From Lyophyllum atratum (Eukaryota; Basidiomycota; Agaricomycetes; Agaricales; Lyophyllaceae), in contig JACGCN010000007.1 of the NCBI GenBank assembly GCA_014905825.1, positions 1,240,001 to 1,304,000 on the forward strand: a stretch of DNA of 64,000 nt. The letters are read 5' to 3'. Below are positions 47,853 through 59,161 of the stretch, piece by piece; positions within the stretch are counted from its first letter, which is position 1, and each line of letters opens with the position of its first letter. The notes under the pieces are model-generated. The model was not told the DNA's origin. It saw only the letters and a program-made list of their open reading frames with translations, and ran no database searches. The position numbers were made by a program, and so were the translations under genes.

Positions 47853-49776
47853 TGCCCAAGAGCGTACTCGCTCCTTCGGGCGGGAAATGCATATGCGTGC
47901 GGCACTCGACCCAAACCTCACTGGCCTCAGTTGGACTTCTACGGTCCAACCATTTTACCCCCGAATATTACACCTTTTTACGCCACTTCAACTTTGGCGG
48001 TTGGGTCGTACTATATCAACTATATGTCAGCCATAGCGTCTCGACAATGACACGACCATTTTTTCATCATATGGTAGCCTTGATATGGGAACGGTCAGCA
48101 CGATACAGCAATGTAGGAAGCCTACCGTTATTCAGTTCTCCTAAACAGGCGTAATAGAAACGTAGGGAATACGATCCAGTCTCGATAGGAACGACGTCTC
48201 AAAAAAAAATTCCAATACATTGCAGATGGCCTTACTTCCAAGTCGGTTAAAACAATGGATATACTATTGGGGTAGAAGGAGATGAGGGAGTATTCGACGG
48301 TCTGGGGACTATGGTCCTGGATGAATGAAAACTTGATGAAAACGCGTAAACAGTCACCAACATCGCGAATCTGATGGTCCGCTTTCATGAGTTGCCACTT
48401 GTCCAAAACGTTTCAACGGTTCACGTTCAACCACGGGCCCTCGACATTTCCGCTATGATCCAGGCCAGTAAACGTAGGTGTTGAGTCGTATACTGATGGT
48501 AACATCGGTACTTACTGTCCTCGTCAAACCAGTCCCATGGCATGAGTCTGGCGGTCTGTTCAAAAAACTTGCGGAGCGGCGTGGCGGCTTGAGCGCTGCA
48601 CTCATGTAGCTCTTAATATTCCCTTGGCTCTCATTGCGCCGAGTCCTATTTCGTCTCTTCGTCTTCTCAGCTCGAGTTTTTGCCCCCCCCCCTGGACCTC
48701 CCGAGTCAGAGTCGCCGAGTCATGACTAATGTCCCACTATGCTACTATTCCGACGTGTCCCACAACCCCGACATGATTTCCTTTTAGGTCCAGCACACGC
48801 TACTCGGTCCTCTAATAGTGCCTGGCGTTGTGACCCATGACCACGGACAAAGCAACTGTGGATGAACCCTGCGTGTCGAATGTCGTTCTCTCTTGACCTA
48901 GCCTAGCGATCGGAAGCAAGTTTCGCTCGAGCATGTCTCGCCCACTGCTTGTACATTACGCATCACCTACATGTGTGCTGTGAGCGTGCATCGTTTACTC
49001 GGATGGTCGTTTGTGCCCGCCTGTTGAGGCAAGCTGTTGTGGACGGTTCATTATACGGAGGCTCCTATCAGCTGTGTATCTTACGTGCTACGGGCACTGA
49101 TTTGTTTCATATGGGTCCTCCTGATTTTCGATCCCCCACAAGTTCATCCAGCTCGAGTCTACCTGTACCCTTTCTGTATCGTAAGTGTTCTGCCTGGCTA
49201 ATTTACCGCATGTCATCCGGCTCTTCAACTAGGATCATACGCAGCATGACATTCCACGCCGCCTCTTATTCCCTGAATTCGCGCTTCCTCTTCACGAGAC
49301 TCTGCAACCCACACTGAGTGGCGTACATTAGATGTAAATTCAATTTCGACTACAAATTCCCAACTACTGGCTGGGTGGAGCGCCTCAGTAGTGTCATGGC
49401 GTTCCTTTCGCAAGGTGATCAGGATCAGCACTATTGGGATACCTGTTCGGCCCTCTAGGCAGTTGCAAAGGGCCAAGTGAAGGCGATCTTGCCTCTAGTG
49501 CTCCAAATCGTTCTTCAATCTATTTAATGGTGCATCCAAGGTGGAACGCGGTGCGCTAAGTAATCGATCAAATCAAAAGGAGGCGTCTTGGACACACCCG
49601 CCCCGCAGCAATGACTCTTAGTATTGCCCCTATCCAAAGTTTCCTTCGCTTCCCAAATTCTTACCAACACACCAAGAATGTTAAATCTGATCACCTTGCA
49701 TCATATCGACCTCAAGTTCTGCACCCTCCCGAACGCATAACAACTACTCCTCTAGTACATCAGCCGTCTGCTCTCA
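47853..49776. other. Gene-poor region
   Basis: About 1.9 kb with only short frames on both strands and a ten-C run near 48686. No gene, RNA or repeat is recognised. Confidence 0.4.
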
Positions 49777-50219
49777 ATGAAGGTCTGCATTGTCTCATAA
49801 CACCAACTCCACCATCCTGAATTAGAGGTCGCAGTTCTTTACCGTCATCGCTACTTCCCTTGTCGCCTACACCAGCCTCGCCGCTGCTGCACCCCAGCCT
49901 GCCGAGGCTGCTGTGGATATCACTAAACGCGTACGTTTCGTATTGCACGCAATTTTTAGGGCTTTTGACTCAAACACCCGTCACGGTCGTCCAGGCGTGT
50001 GTCCGCACGAAGTGCCAAGTCTTCGACAGACGGCCGGGCCTGTATTGCGGCTTCGACGGCCCCGACGGTCCCTGCAGGTCGGATTATGTCTATCAATGCG
50101 CCGGCCTGGCCGGCTGCTGCGAGTACGGCCTAAGCGACAGCTGCCGATTCTGCGGCAGGCCTAGGTGTGGTTTCTTAAGTGCACTGTTGGAAGGAGCTCA
50201 TCAAGTAGGGCCAAACTGA
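49777..50219 (+). CDS. Small secreted cysteine-rich protein
   Basis: Three exons (49777-49782, 49835-49930, 49995-50219) give 108 residues. The first exon is only ATG AAG. The signal peptide is MKFFTVIATSLVAYTSLAAA. A pro-region ends in ITKR, a Kex2-type site exactly at the second intron. The mature part has ten Cys (CVRTKCQVF, GLYCGF, GPCRSDYVYQC, GCCEYGLSDSCRFC, RPRC), a disulfide-stabilised effector-like layout. No known family is recognised. It stands alone, with about 1.9 kb of gene-free DNA before it and about 0.9 kb after it. Confidence 0.78.
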
Positions 50220-51075
50220 GAGAGGGGCCAAGCTCGTATTCGTTGCCTATGTATATGTGCTCAATGGGCTGTGGTGTGATTCATTTAAGAACGGATGAAC
50301 GATTGATTATGTCTGGCTAGGAGAGACTAGTGATTTACGCGATTATATGTAGGTATAGGTGATGTCGTCCTGATGAAGAAATGAGTTCGAAGATGCACTT
50401 GTCTGGACATGAAAGTTCTTTGGACCTAGGTCCCGATCCTAGTTGTGGGCCGTCATTTTGTTTACATGTATAAAATACTTAGTAGTGATGATTACTCAGG
50501 TGCTCATGCGTGCTCAGCACTCGCATTCCTTGTATGCTCTTTCTATATAGCATGAGGGAGCATGTGCGTAGTGGCAGGGATGACACAGCTCGTCCACTTT
50601 GTTAACGATGTGTCTTCACAAACCATGGTGAAAGAAACCATGAAGTAAGATCATAGCGTGGTGCGGCTTAACGCCGTCGGATGGCTGATATCAATCATAA
50701 TTTCGCCGTATTCTTTTGTGCAAGTTTTCGACGTCGTTATGTCCTAGGTGACTGCTATCAAACGCCTATTAACTGGCTTAGATATCTCGTGCCTTTGTTA
50801 GGATCGAGGAGGCACTTCAAGCAGTGCTTGCTGGTATAAATACAATGAAAGATAGACATACCGAATCCAAGTCCTTAGCCACGGGTATTTATCTACAATA
50901 TCGGTCTCACTCCTTCACGGATTTAAGCGCCTCTCGGATCCTATACTCCCAATACCTATACCGTCATACATCAGTCATATGTCATATTCGCGTAAAGAGT
51001 GAAGAGAACTACGCACTTCTTCCGTATGGTATCATGTTCATCCGCGAGTGATCTCCACAGCTGCACGCGCACGGA
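50220..51075. other. Intergenic region
   Basis: Convergent 3' sequences of the secreted protein and RAM2, AT-richer than average. Nothing else. Confidence 0.4.
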
Positions 51076-52247
51076 TCAGAACAAGGCCAGTATCAATAGG
51101 ACGGAGAGATCACCGACCTCAACGGCCTGCAGTACCCGGTCCATCCCACCTTCCTTCTCATGGATATCAGCCAGGAACTCAACCGCGGCGGGACAAGGCA
51201 GCTGCGCGCTCCGTGACGGAGGGGGGTTTTCCAGGTCGACAAGGTCGGTGTTCGAGCTTTCTGACGTCGTAGCAGTATATGGGCGGACAAAGTCCTCGAG
51301 ACGGGAGTAAGGCAAATTGTTGGTGTCGAGGATCCCCCGCAGGTAGTTCCACGCTGACGGGTTGTTGGCCACCAGCGCGATGTTCTGCTTCACGAATCTT
51401 GGAAAGGCACAATCATTTCAACCTTCCCATCGTTACGAAAAAAAAGGAAAAAATGACGCACGTCAACTCCCTCCTAACGACCCTTCCCCGATCCGTTTCG
51501 CCCTCCCTCAGCCCCGATTGGAATACCACGAAGAAGCGATGGTGCCAGGCTGAGTTATTCCTCACGTCCTGCGCCAGCATCGTGTCCACGAAATCGAGCT
51601 CCCCGGCCCACAGATCCTCGTCGTTGAAGAATGCCAAGAGCCACTGGCGATAGGACCACGTGTGGTAGTTCTTCGCGTCGACTTTGAGCGACTCCGTGAT
51701 GAACGCGAGCTCCGGGATGGGCTTGCTGGTGAGCATGAGGAGCAGCCGCCGGTGGTGCCACACCTGATAGGTCTTGAGGAACTTCACCGCTAGCTCGTCC
51801 ATCAACTTGAGCTCGACGTCAAGGGGGGATTTGAGCGCTAATAGCGTCTCGTAGCGGTACTGCCTGGACGAGTTGTAGATGGTTAGATGCCTGCGATCTT
51901 GATCTGAATAGATCGTAGGGACGTGAAACGCACCATGCAGAGTAGTGTGCTGGGTTCTGTCGAATGATATCCTCGGTGAGCTCGAGGACCCGCTCGCTCT
52001 TCTCTCCAGTCTTGACAATTCCGCGGAAGTAGTCAGTCGCATCTTTATCTGTATGCAGGGTGTTCAGTGATTTATAGGTCTAGTGTACAGACTTGAACTA
52101 ACATTCCTCCGAATAGAATATCGGCGCAATGGGGTTAGCATCTTCGTATTGAGGCAAAGGCGTCACGTCGTTCCATTCAGGACGCTCGGCATACAGAGCG
52201 ACACTGTCTTCCGCTGAAGTTCTCGATGACGAGGCGAGGGAGGGCAT
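51076..52247 (-). CDS. RAM2: Protein farnesyl/geranylgeranyltransferase type I alpha subunit
   Basis: Shared alpha subunit of the CaaX prenyltransferases, which attach farnesyl or geranylgeranyl to Ras, Rho and a-factor-like proteins. ATG 52247 opens MPSLASSSRTSAEDSVALY; then PEWNDVTPLPQ, NPIAPIFYSEEYKDATDYFR and RSERVLELTEDIIRQNPAHY. The alpha-alpha hairpin repeats carry the standard Trp motifs: YSAW(-)YRYETL, YQVWHHRRLLL, YHTWSYRQWLL, NSAWHHRFFV and PSAWNYLRGIL. Short introns separate the repeats. Length and repeat order match the family. Confidence 0.95.
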
Positions 52248-52516
52248 TGTCGTCGTAGTGGATAAGACTGTAACGTCGCCTTTGTTTCACTGAACAATAC
52301 GTGTGCAGCTTACAAATTGTGCATCTTTTCATTTGCCCCCAGGGGGGCGGACAAAGTGGGAGTGTCGGGCGTCAACATGATATTGTTGCGAAACCAGAGA
52401 GGGGGGACACATTCATGGGCGAGGGTATGATACTAAGTGATAGATCGTGGAGTAACAACGGTAAGGACAAAAAAAATACAGTATCGACGATAAAAAGATG
52501 ACGGAAATACAAGATA

Positions 52517-54077
52517 TTACGTAGTAGCAGTCGCAGCAACGGCTGGGGCATTGCTCGCAGTGTAATCCTGAATCAACGGGATCAGCTTCATCAGATCAGT
52601 AGAGATGAGAGTTGACTAACCTCCATCTCAGCATCAAGGTCAGCCGCTGACTTTGCAGGCCGCTCTTTGCGACCGCCTGCCTTCCCCCCACGTCCACGCC
52701 TTCCACCTCGAGCGCCAGTCCTGGCGGAGCAAATCGCCGTATGAGCAGGTGTCCAGGGACCGATAGATTCAGACTGACCTTGGGGCCGTGCCATTAGCTG
52801 GGGCAGCACCAGCAGCGGGTGCAACACGGGAAGCCAGAGTGGCTGGGGCGGGTGCGACGACGATTTCGATCTTCATGGGCTTCTCTGTGGATACGTGTAG
52901 AAGTGGTGATAGGTAAAGGGTTGGAGGGCAGGGGAGAAACAAAGCGGGGCGGTGATTAGCTGGCTGTTTCATGGGAGCGACGAGCGAGAAGAAAGGTAAG
53001 AGCTCAAAAACGAGACAAGGAGAAGGAAGCTTTGGACCCGATTGCGTTACTCAAGGAATCGAAGGCTTGTCTCTGTCGCGGAGGGTATCTTGGTCACGTC
53101 GATGTTGATCCAGGGTACGCCAACCATCTCGTCACCGTAGGGAGACGGAAGCCCGACCGCCCCCCAACACTGAGGCCAGCAGCCTCTCACCCGTTCGACG
53201 ACGCCCCACCCACTCTATATCTCACACACGCACCCCCAACACACCCCTCGATATGCTCACATGCAGAACCACGAAGCCAGCTCGGTCCTAAAGGTTGATC
53301 AGACCTTCAGACGAGCAGCCATGTACACGTGCTCTTGTGAATTGCAATCTTGAGCATGTTCTGTCCAGGGGCCAGTGCGCGGCCACAGCGCCATCGATAT
53401 CCGGGGAAAGTCGGCACGTCCGAGCAGAGACAGGAGCCAACGGTTCCCTGGAAACTTTAAAGAAGTCTCAAAGCATGAGGTTGCACCGCATGCCAACCAC
53501 GCAAATAGAACGGGACGAGACGAGACGCAAAGAGGTGAAGAGGAGAGGCTGTACTAACTGCCATCGATAAGTCGGTTGTTGTATTGCTGGAAGGCCTTAG
53601 TGCCATCTCCTTTTCGCTGGAACTGGACAGCGGCGACACCCTTCGAACGGCCATTGGAGTCGTAGTGGAGAGTAACCTCCCGAAGAGGGCCAACGGTCTG
53701 AGTGAAAAGCTCCTGAAGAGGTAAAAGAATGTGAGCAGGTGTACTAACGACAGTAAAGGGTAAAAGTCAACATACCTTGATCTGAGCTTCATTCACATCG
53801 ATAGGAAGGTTCGAAACGATGATTTTGTCAGCTGGGGATGGTTGGGCTGTTGCAGCAGCTTTGACAACACCGTTCGGTGTGTTGATGCGGGCACGAGCAG
53901 CCGGGCTAACGACGGGACCGCCAAGCACTTGCGCGCGAGCAGAGCCCCGACGAGACGAGCCACGACGGGCGTTGCGGGGGCGGGAAGAGATGATCTTTTT
54001 TTCAACAAAGGTCAGCATACGCCACATATGGCAAAAAGAGCGCAGAAAGCACGAACATCCTCGAGAGCCTTGTCCAT
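52517..54077 (-). CDS. YRA1: mRNA export adaptor YRA1/ALYREF
   Basis: RNA-binding adaptor of the TREX complex that hands spliced mRNA to the Mex67 export receptor. The N-terminal UBM motif MDKALEDIISS is split by the first intron after MDKALED. An RGG-like region (RPRNARRGSSRRG) precedes the RRM with RNP2 IIVSNLPIDV and RNP1 SKGVAAVQF. The C-terminus has GARGGRRGRGGKAGG and a conserved acidic/helical end (SAADLDAEMEDY). One intron, 52885-53558, is 674 bases, against about 50-60 for its neighbours. It lies between LIDGK and KPMKIEIV at the RRM end, with no further exon apparent inside. The start codon is 217 bases from the divergent RPC31 start. Confidence 0.93.
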
Positions 54078-54293
54078 GGCGTTTATGAAGGAAATGGGAC
54101 GTAAAAGGGGAGGATTTGGGTGAAGAAAGGGAATTTGGCTGGCGGGGTGGTGGGGAGAAGAAAGAGGCTGTTGGCACAGCACACAGCTTTGAGACAAATA
54201 TTATCCATCGGAGTTCCAATTTCGTTCAAGTCCGCTTTCGGTGCCATTGCCTTGACTCCAAGCGTCCGTGCCCAACATATCCCTCAGCGCATA
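54078..54293. promoter_or_regulatory. Divergent YRA1/RPC31 promoter
   Basis: 216 bases between two start codons facing apart, which must hold both promoters. No TATA box is obvious. Confidence 0.55.
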
Positions 54294-55208
54294 ATGTCTC
54301 GTGGTGGTGGTCGCGGTGGTCGTGGGGGAGGGCGAGGGGGCAGAGGAGGATTTGGTGGAGCCTCGGCACTCCCGCCCATGGGTCTAAGCTTCGCTGATAT
54401 CCAAAATCTCTCTCGAGAGGCGACGGCCATGTATCCCGTGTGTAATAGAACGCTATCCACCTTGCATGCCCCGTTGACCGTCTTCTTATACAGCCCAGGC
54501 GCCTTCCAGTATTCACCGAGCCTACGAGTGAAGAGGAACGTATCGCCGATATTCAAATAGGATTTGCGACGCGCCTAAGAAATTCGCAGTACTACGTCGT
54601 CGAAAAAAGCAAAACGACTGGCAAGTCTGCCCAATCTCTGTGTGATCCACCCGTCTGAGTCAACTGCGCCAGAACTTCCGCGTTATTCTGATAAATATCG
54701 GCCGTCTGTTTCCGCACAACCAACTTTGAAACGGAGGGACCTAAATGAAGCTTATTTCCCCCCTACCATCTTTGATAGTTATTTCAACCCCAAGAAGAAG
54801 CGAAAGGGTGCGTGTTCAACTTTGCTCCATTGTCCCCCCTCTGAATAGATTCGTCCACAGTCGTTGAAGGTAAAATCGGAAAACCACGGATGAACCTCGA
54901 CGAAATGGGAGACGAGGATGAGGAGGTCCGTCGGTTTCCAATCCCAAATATGCATGCACTCACATCTTCTCCTAGGAAAAGTCTGGCGAGGAGCGCTCAG
55001 ATGTAGGCTCCCAAGCTGCCGAGTCGGACTATGATGTCGACGAAGAGTACGACAACGACTATGCCGAGAATTACTTCGACAACGGCGAGAACGACGATAT
55101 GGACGACCTCGGTGGAGGCGGCGGTGATGAAGGAGGAGGTATGGGATTTAAGCTCTTCACTTTTCCCCCACTAAACCTCGCCGATTTCTAGGTGGCGATT
55201 ACGACTAG
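54294..55208 (+). CDS. RPC31: RNA polymerase III subunit RPC7-like
   Basis: Pol III-specific subunit of the initiation subcomplex. ATG 54294 opens a Gly/Arg-rich start ([16 protein letters not shown]), then MGLSFADIQNLSREATAMYP, the standard RPC31 motif. Next are RNSQYYVVEKSK, ELPRYSDKYRPS and LNEAYFPPTIFDSYFNPKKK. The C-terminus is a long Asp/Glu-rich tail (DYDVDEEYDNDYAENYFDNG) ending GGDYD. Several short introns. Acidic tail and motifs match the family. Confidence 0.9.
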
Positions 55209-55782
55209 AGTTGGGAAGCAATGGCTTCAAATTGCGTATACTCTCCTGCTCGTATGCCTCCGCCAGGAAAGTGACCTGCTCCATGAAGTGACTAGAAGTC
55301 GAAAAAATCTACATCGTCTTCGTGTTAGTCCTCGACGACCGTTTGCCCAAAGGAACTCACAAATGGTGACATCTCGTAGTGGCTGAAAAGCAATGACGAT
55401 CGAGGTACTACGTAGGGCCCGCCATTGTCCAAAGCACTGAAACGTGCATTAGGGACGAAATCTAATTTTTTTTGTCTCTCCATGTACCCTGCGCTCTTCT
55501 GATAAAAGCTCCTTGCTTCATGCCTTACAGCGCGACGAACTCGATCAGCAATGGTCCCTTTGCTTCTTTCCTCGTTGAGGATCATCCTCCGGACCAAAAT
55601 ATATTTCGCAGACTCATTCCCTATCACCAATCGCGCTATTTTCGACAGCGTCCCTGGAACCCTTCGCCGCGGGCTGCCCTCACAAGAAGAAATCACGCTT
55701 ATTTATCACCTGATGTCACAGCGCCAGATCGCTCTAATAGTAAGTTAAAGTAGAGGAGGGGGGGAATGACTACTCCTCCGGG
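55209..55782. other. Region with overlapping unassigned frames
   Basis: A minus-strand frame (stop at 55325, running up to about 55696) encodes about 120 basic residues such as RLVIGNESAKYILVRRMI. A plus-strand frame (55551-55748) ends LPSQEEITLIYHLMSQRQIA. Either could be an exon of a small gene. The minus frame lacks a nearby ATG and neither is recognised. Confidence 0.3.
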
Positions 55783-56430
55783 TCAAAAAAGCAAGTTCCT
55801 GATGAAAAACAAGTACAACTCCAAGCATCCCTCTCCTGCGCTCAACGTTGCCAACAAGGAGTCCTTGCTAGCGAACACCGTCTTGATTTCCACGATCCTG
55901 ACTATGGCCAGCCAGTCTGTGGGCGGTAACGTGCATAACCCACTCTCCACATAGCACCTGCCATGTGACGCAAATGCCTTCATCTCTAAAGAAGCGCATG
56001 TTACTCCGGCGGCGGACGTAGCCTCTGGGATGAGTGTCCTTTGCAGGCACAGCATCGTGTTCAGCATCCACTCCTGGCCCGCCGTGCTGAGCTCTGTACG
56101 ATCCGTCCTGAACTTCTCGCAGAAGTGTTGTCCGTAGCCAATTGGGTATCCATCCAGCCCGCAATTGTATTTGGATTCCAAACAGTCAGCATAGAAGGCG
56201 CAACTGTCCAGAGGCGGATTGGCGCAGATGGATGGCGTGGATGAGTTCGTGGCATCGAGTTGTCGGGATAATACTCGGCTGGCTGTATGAGCAGAGGCGA
56301 TGGAGGTTGGGAAGGCATTCGCAGTGATGGTGGATGGATTCAGTGGGCTAATCATGAGAAGTGCGAGGAGGGTAGTGACGAGAAGACCGGGTATGGCTTG
56401 CACAGCTGTATATGGTGCGTCGAGCTTCAT
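55783..56430 (-). CDS. Stanniocalcin-like secreted/anchored protein
   Basis: 215 residues in one exon. ATG 56430 is followed by a hydrophobic segment (AIPGLLVTTLLALLMISPL) that can serve as signal anchor. The Cys-rich part, CAFYADCLESKYNCG, YPIGYGQHFCEKF, GQEWMLNTMLCLQRTLIP and HGRCYVESGLCTLPPTDW, has the spacing of stanniocalcin-like proteins found in many fungi. The role in fungi is unknown. The end (LYLFFIRNLLF) is hydrophobic and might reflect an unseen last intron. A closing ETxGC-like segment is seen as AGEGC. Confidence 0.68.
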   Translation of the reverse strand: MKLDAPYTAVQAIPGLLVTTLLALLMISPLNPSTITANAFPTSIASAHTASRVLSRQLDATNSSTPSICANPPLDSCAFYADCLESKYNCGLDGYPIGYGQHFCEKFRTDRTELSTAGQEWMLNTMLCLQRTLIPEATSAAGVTCASLEMKAFASHGRCYVESGLCTLPPTDWLAIVRIVEIKTVFASKDSLLATLSAGEGCLELYLFFIRNLLF

Positions 56431-56767
56431 TCCTGAATCGAATGCTGGTATACCTCACTGCGACGAAAGTAATGGCACGCTCAGTGCGTAGGAATGGGAA
56501 GATGATGAGGGACGAAATGGGAGCATCGACAAGTGCAATTGAACGTGATATGTGTCAACAGCTTTGCATCAGGCAACGTCAACATGGAGGAGTGACATGG
56601 GCAGATAGTGTCTATATTTAGGCAGAATTCAGGGTCTTGTTGGCACACTCGAGCGCACAACGAGCGCAGGGGATGACTCAAAAATTCTCGCCCCACAAAC
56701 TGGAACGACTCATGAACTGAACGTCTCGTCGATGTCCTTCTCTTTCTCCATATAGCGCGCTCGCCGC
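56431..56767. other. Divergent intergenic region
   Basis: Upstream of the stanniocalcin-like gene. No element is recognised. Confidence 0.35.
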
Positions 56768-57088
56768 ATGTCTCTTCTGGATGGCAGCCGCCTGCCATCT
56801 CTACCTAGTAAGCCTGGACCTCTTTCGTTCAAATTTTCATCCACCAACTTTTCATGCTCTCCGTGCAGACCTCTTGCACGGCGAGCTCCCCGCTTCAATT
56901 CTGCCGCTAGCCAACCTGTAGTGGCTGCATTTACGGCGGTGACTATTCCTTCGGCACCTTTGAGATACGATGTAAATCAGGTCGTTATCCAGGAGGTCAT
57001 ACTGGATGCACCCATGCCAAAAATACAAGAACTCAATATGAGGGACCTGTTCAGCACACGGAGCCTCGCATATGCCCATCCTGTATGA
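56768..57088 (+). CDS. Hypothetical small protein
   Basis: A 106-codon open frame from a true ATG. Ser/Pro/Arg-rich at the start (SRLPSLPSKPGPLSF), then a mixed segment, YDVNQVVIQEVILDAPMPKI. It is basic at the N-terminus and could be a short mitochondrial protein. No family is recognised, and an opposing minus-strand frame of similar size overlaps it, so this may be chance. Confidence 0.25.
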   Translation: MSLLDGSRLPSLPSKPGPLSFKFSSTNFSCSPCRPLARRAPRFNSAASQPVVAAFTAVTIPSAPLRYDVNQVVIQEVILDAPMPKIQELNMRDLFSTRSLAYAHPV

Positions 57089-57539
57089 CATCCACGCTTT
57101 TCCTGCTTCTGGAAGTGGTGGAAGGATATTCATCTAATTCTCAAGTAGGTTTAATCAACATACCTGTGATGACTGTCGAGAACTCCAGCCCTCTCAGCAG
57201 TGTTGTACACCAGACTTCGATGCCCTCCCCCCTGAAGGAGTACTTTAGTTACTTATTGTAGTCTCCCCTTATCCATGTCAACTCAACCCCGCCTTGACGA
57301 TTCGTAGCATACAACCAACAATTGGGGCGTCGAGACATAAACTAGCCAACCTTGATCAAAGTGGACCGTAACTGAAGCAAGAAAGTAACTTTAAGATCGA
57401 GCAGCGTACAGCATCTACCTACAGTCTAGTGAGTACTCAGGGGGTATCTTTATCTTTTCCCAGCTCCATCTCTCAACGGACCCTTCTAATCCGACGCCCC
57501 ACCCATCAACTAACGAGACGACATACCACATATCATCCT
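57089..57539. other. Intergenic region
   Basis: 3' side of ARG7; no gene is seen. Confidence 0.35.
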
Positions 57540-59161
57540 TCAGCTCCGATAATCGCCATTAATCCTCACATATTCCTAACAAATCCCCATCAGTCTCTCC
57601 CTCCAAAAAAAAAGAAGAAAAACCAAAAGACCCAACTCACATAACTAAAATCACAAGTCCAATACGTCGCCTCCTCCCCCCCCATCCCCAACTCCACCAG
57701 CACCCCAAACTCCTCCCTTTCCAAAATCCTCTTCGCCCGTACCTCATCCACATCCTCCGGTTCGCCCTTAACGAGCACCGGGAGCGCCTTGCTGCCGTCC
57801 GAGGGGAGGAATGACACGGAGACTTTGGAGGGGTCGATTTGTGGGGTGGGGGAAGAGGAGGGGGAGGGGAGGGGGGAGAGGGGGACGGAGCCTGTGGCGG
57901 CTAGGATGCGGCCCCAGCTGGTGGGAGAAGGAGTGGGGGTTAGGGGGAGGAGGGGAGGGGAGGGGATGGGGGGACGTACTTTGCGTCTTCGCCGTAGAGG
58001 GCGGTTTTGACGAGGGCGGAGGTTGATATGCGGGATGCGATGCTGTGCGCGTCTTTATATGTCGGTGCGCCCTGTGAGAGGTATATAAGCGAGGTGCAAG
58101 ATAGATATATTCGGTAGACATACCTTAACCGTGACCGTAACGAACTTCGTCGCGCCCTCCCCATCTCTCACAACAAGCTTCGCAAGATCAACCGCGAACG
58201 CCGTCAACTCCCTCTTAAACACCTCATACCCCTCCCCATCCGTCTCCTCATCAATCTCCCTCACCTCCCTCCCCTCCAACCCCGGAGCAGCGCCATTAGC
58301 CAAAACCACGATCGTATCATTCGTCGACATGTCCCCGTCCACGCTGATCGAGTTGAAGCTCCTCTCCACCGCATACGTCAGCGCGCTCTGCAGGCTCCGC
58401 GGGGACACCGCCGCGTCCGTGAGTATGCACCCCAGGAGCGTCGCGTGCAGCTGCTTGGGTGGGGAGAAGGAGGAGGTGGAGGCGGGCCCCATGTCGGGGT
58501 GGATCATACCCGCGCCCTTGTCCATCCCCGCCATGCGGTACGTGACACCCCCGATCGTGAAGGTGCGCGCCCGCAGCTTGGGGAACGTGTCCGTCGTCAT
58601 GAAGGCCTGCGCCGTGCGTTCCCAGGCGCAAAAGTCGGTGCCTAGGGAGGAAGGCGCCGCCTCTGTAATGCCTTTGAGAATCTTGCCGATGGGGAGGGTC
58701 TGTCCTATGACACCCGTGGACATGACGAGGGTCTCGTGTTCTGGTTTTGCTGTGCCTGCCGCACCCGTGGAGGGAGGGAGGAGAGCGTCTGTGGCGCGCA
58801 CCATGGCCCACGCATCGTCCATGCCCTGTCGGCCCGTCACAGCATTCGCACAACCGCTGTTGACGACGACCGCGCGGGCTCTGCCGCCGTTCTGACTTAA
58901 AATCTGGTCGGAGACGAGGACGGGGGCGGCTTTGAAGGCGTTGCGGGTGAAGCACGCTGCAGCTGAGGTGGGGTGGTCCGATGTTGAGAGGATGACGCCG
59001 AGGTCGGGGACGCCCGCCTTCTTCTTCACGCCCGCATGCAGACCTGTGAGTACGTATCCGGCGGGGAAGGAAGAGGAGGGGAGGGGAGCATGGTGGTGTG
59101 CTTTGGAGGGCGCGGCTTTGATGGTGACTGTCGAGCTGAGACGCTTGAACAGGTGCGACAT
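57540..59161 (-). CDS. ARG7: Bifunctional ornithine acetyltransferase / N-acetylglutamate synthase
   Basis: Mitochondrial ArgJ-family enzyme of the cyclic arginine pathway. It moves acetyl from acetylornithine to glutamate and can also make acetylglutamate from acetyl-CoA. Four exons (58124-59161, 57980-58071, 57641-57917, 57540-57575) give 480 residues. The basic, Ser-rich N-terminus ([20 protein letters not shown]) suits a presequence. Key motifs are [41 protein letters not shown], the autoproteolysis site LHATLLG (cut before the Thr nucleophile), [11 protein letters not shown], and the C-terminal [20 protein letters not shown]. The last exon is only 36 bases. An intron-spanning Pro/Ser insert ([13 protein letters not shown]) is a local peculiarity. 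Confidence 0.95.

Noticed and set aside
58131..58955. Long frames on both strands over ARG7
   Set aside because: Shadows of the GC-rich ARG7 coding exon in other frames.
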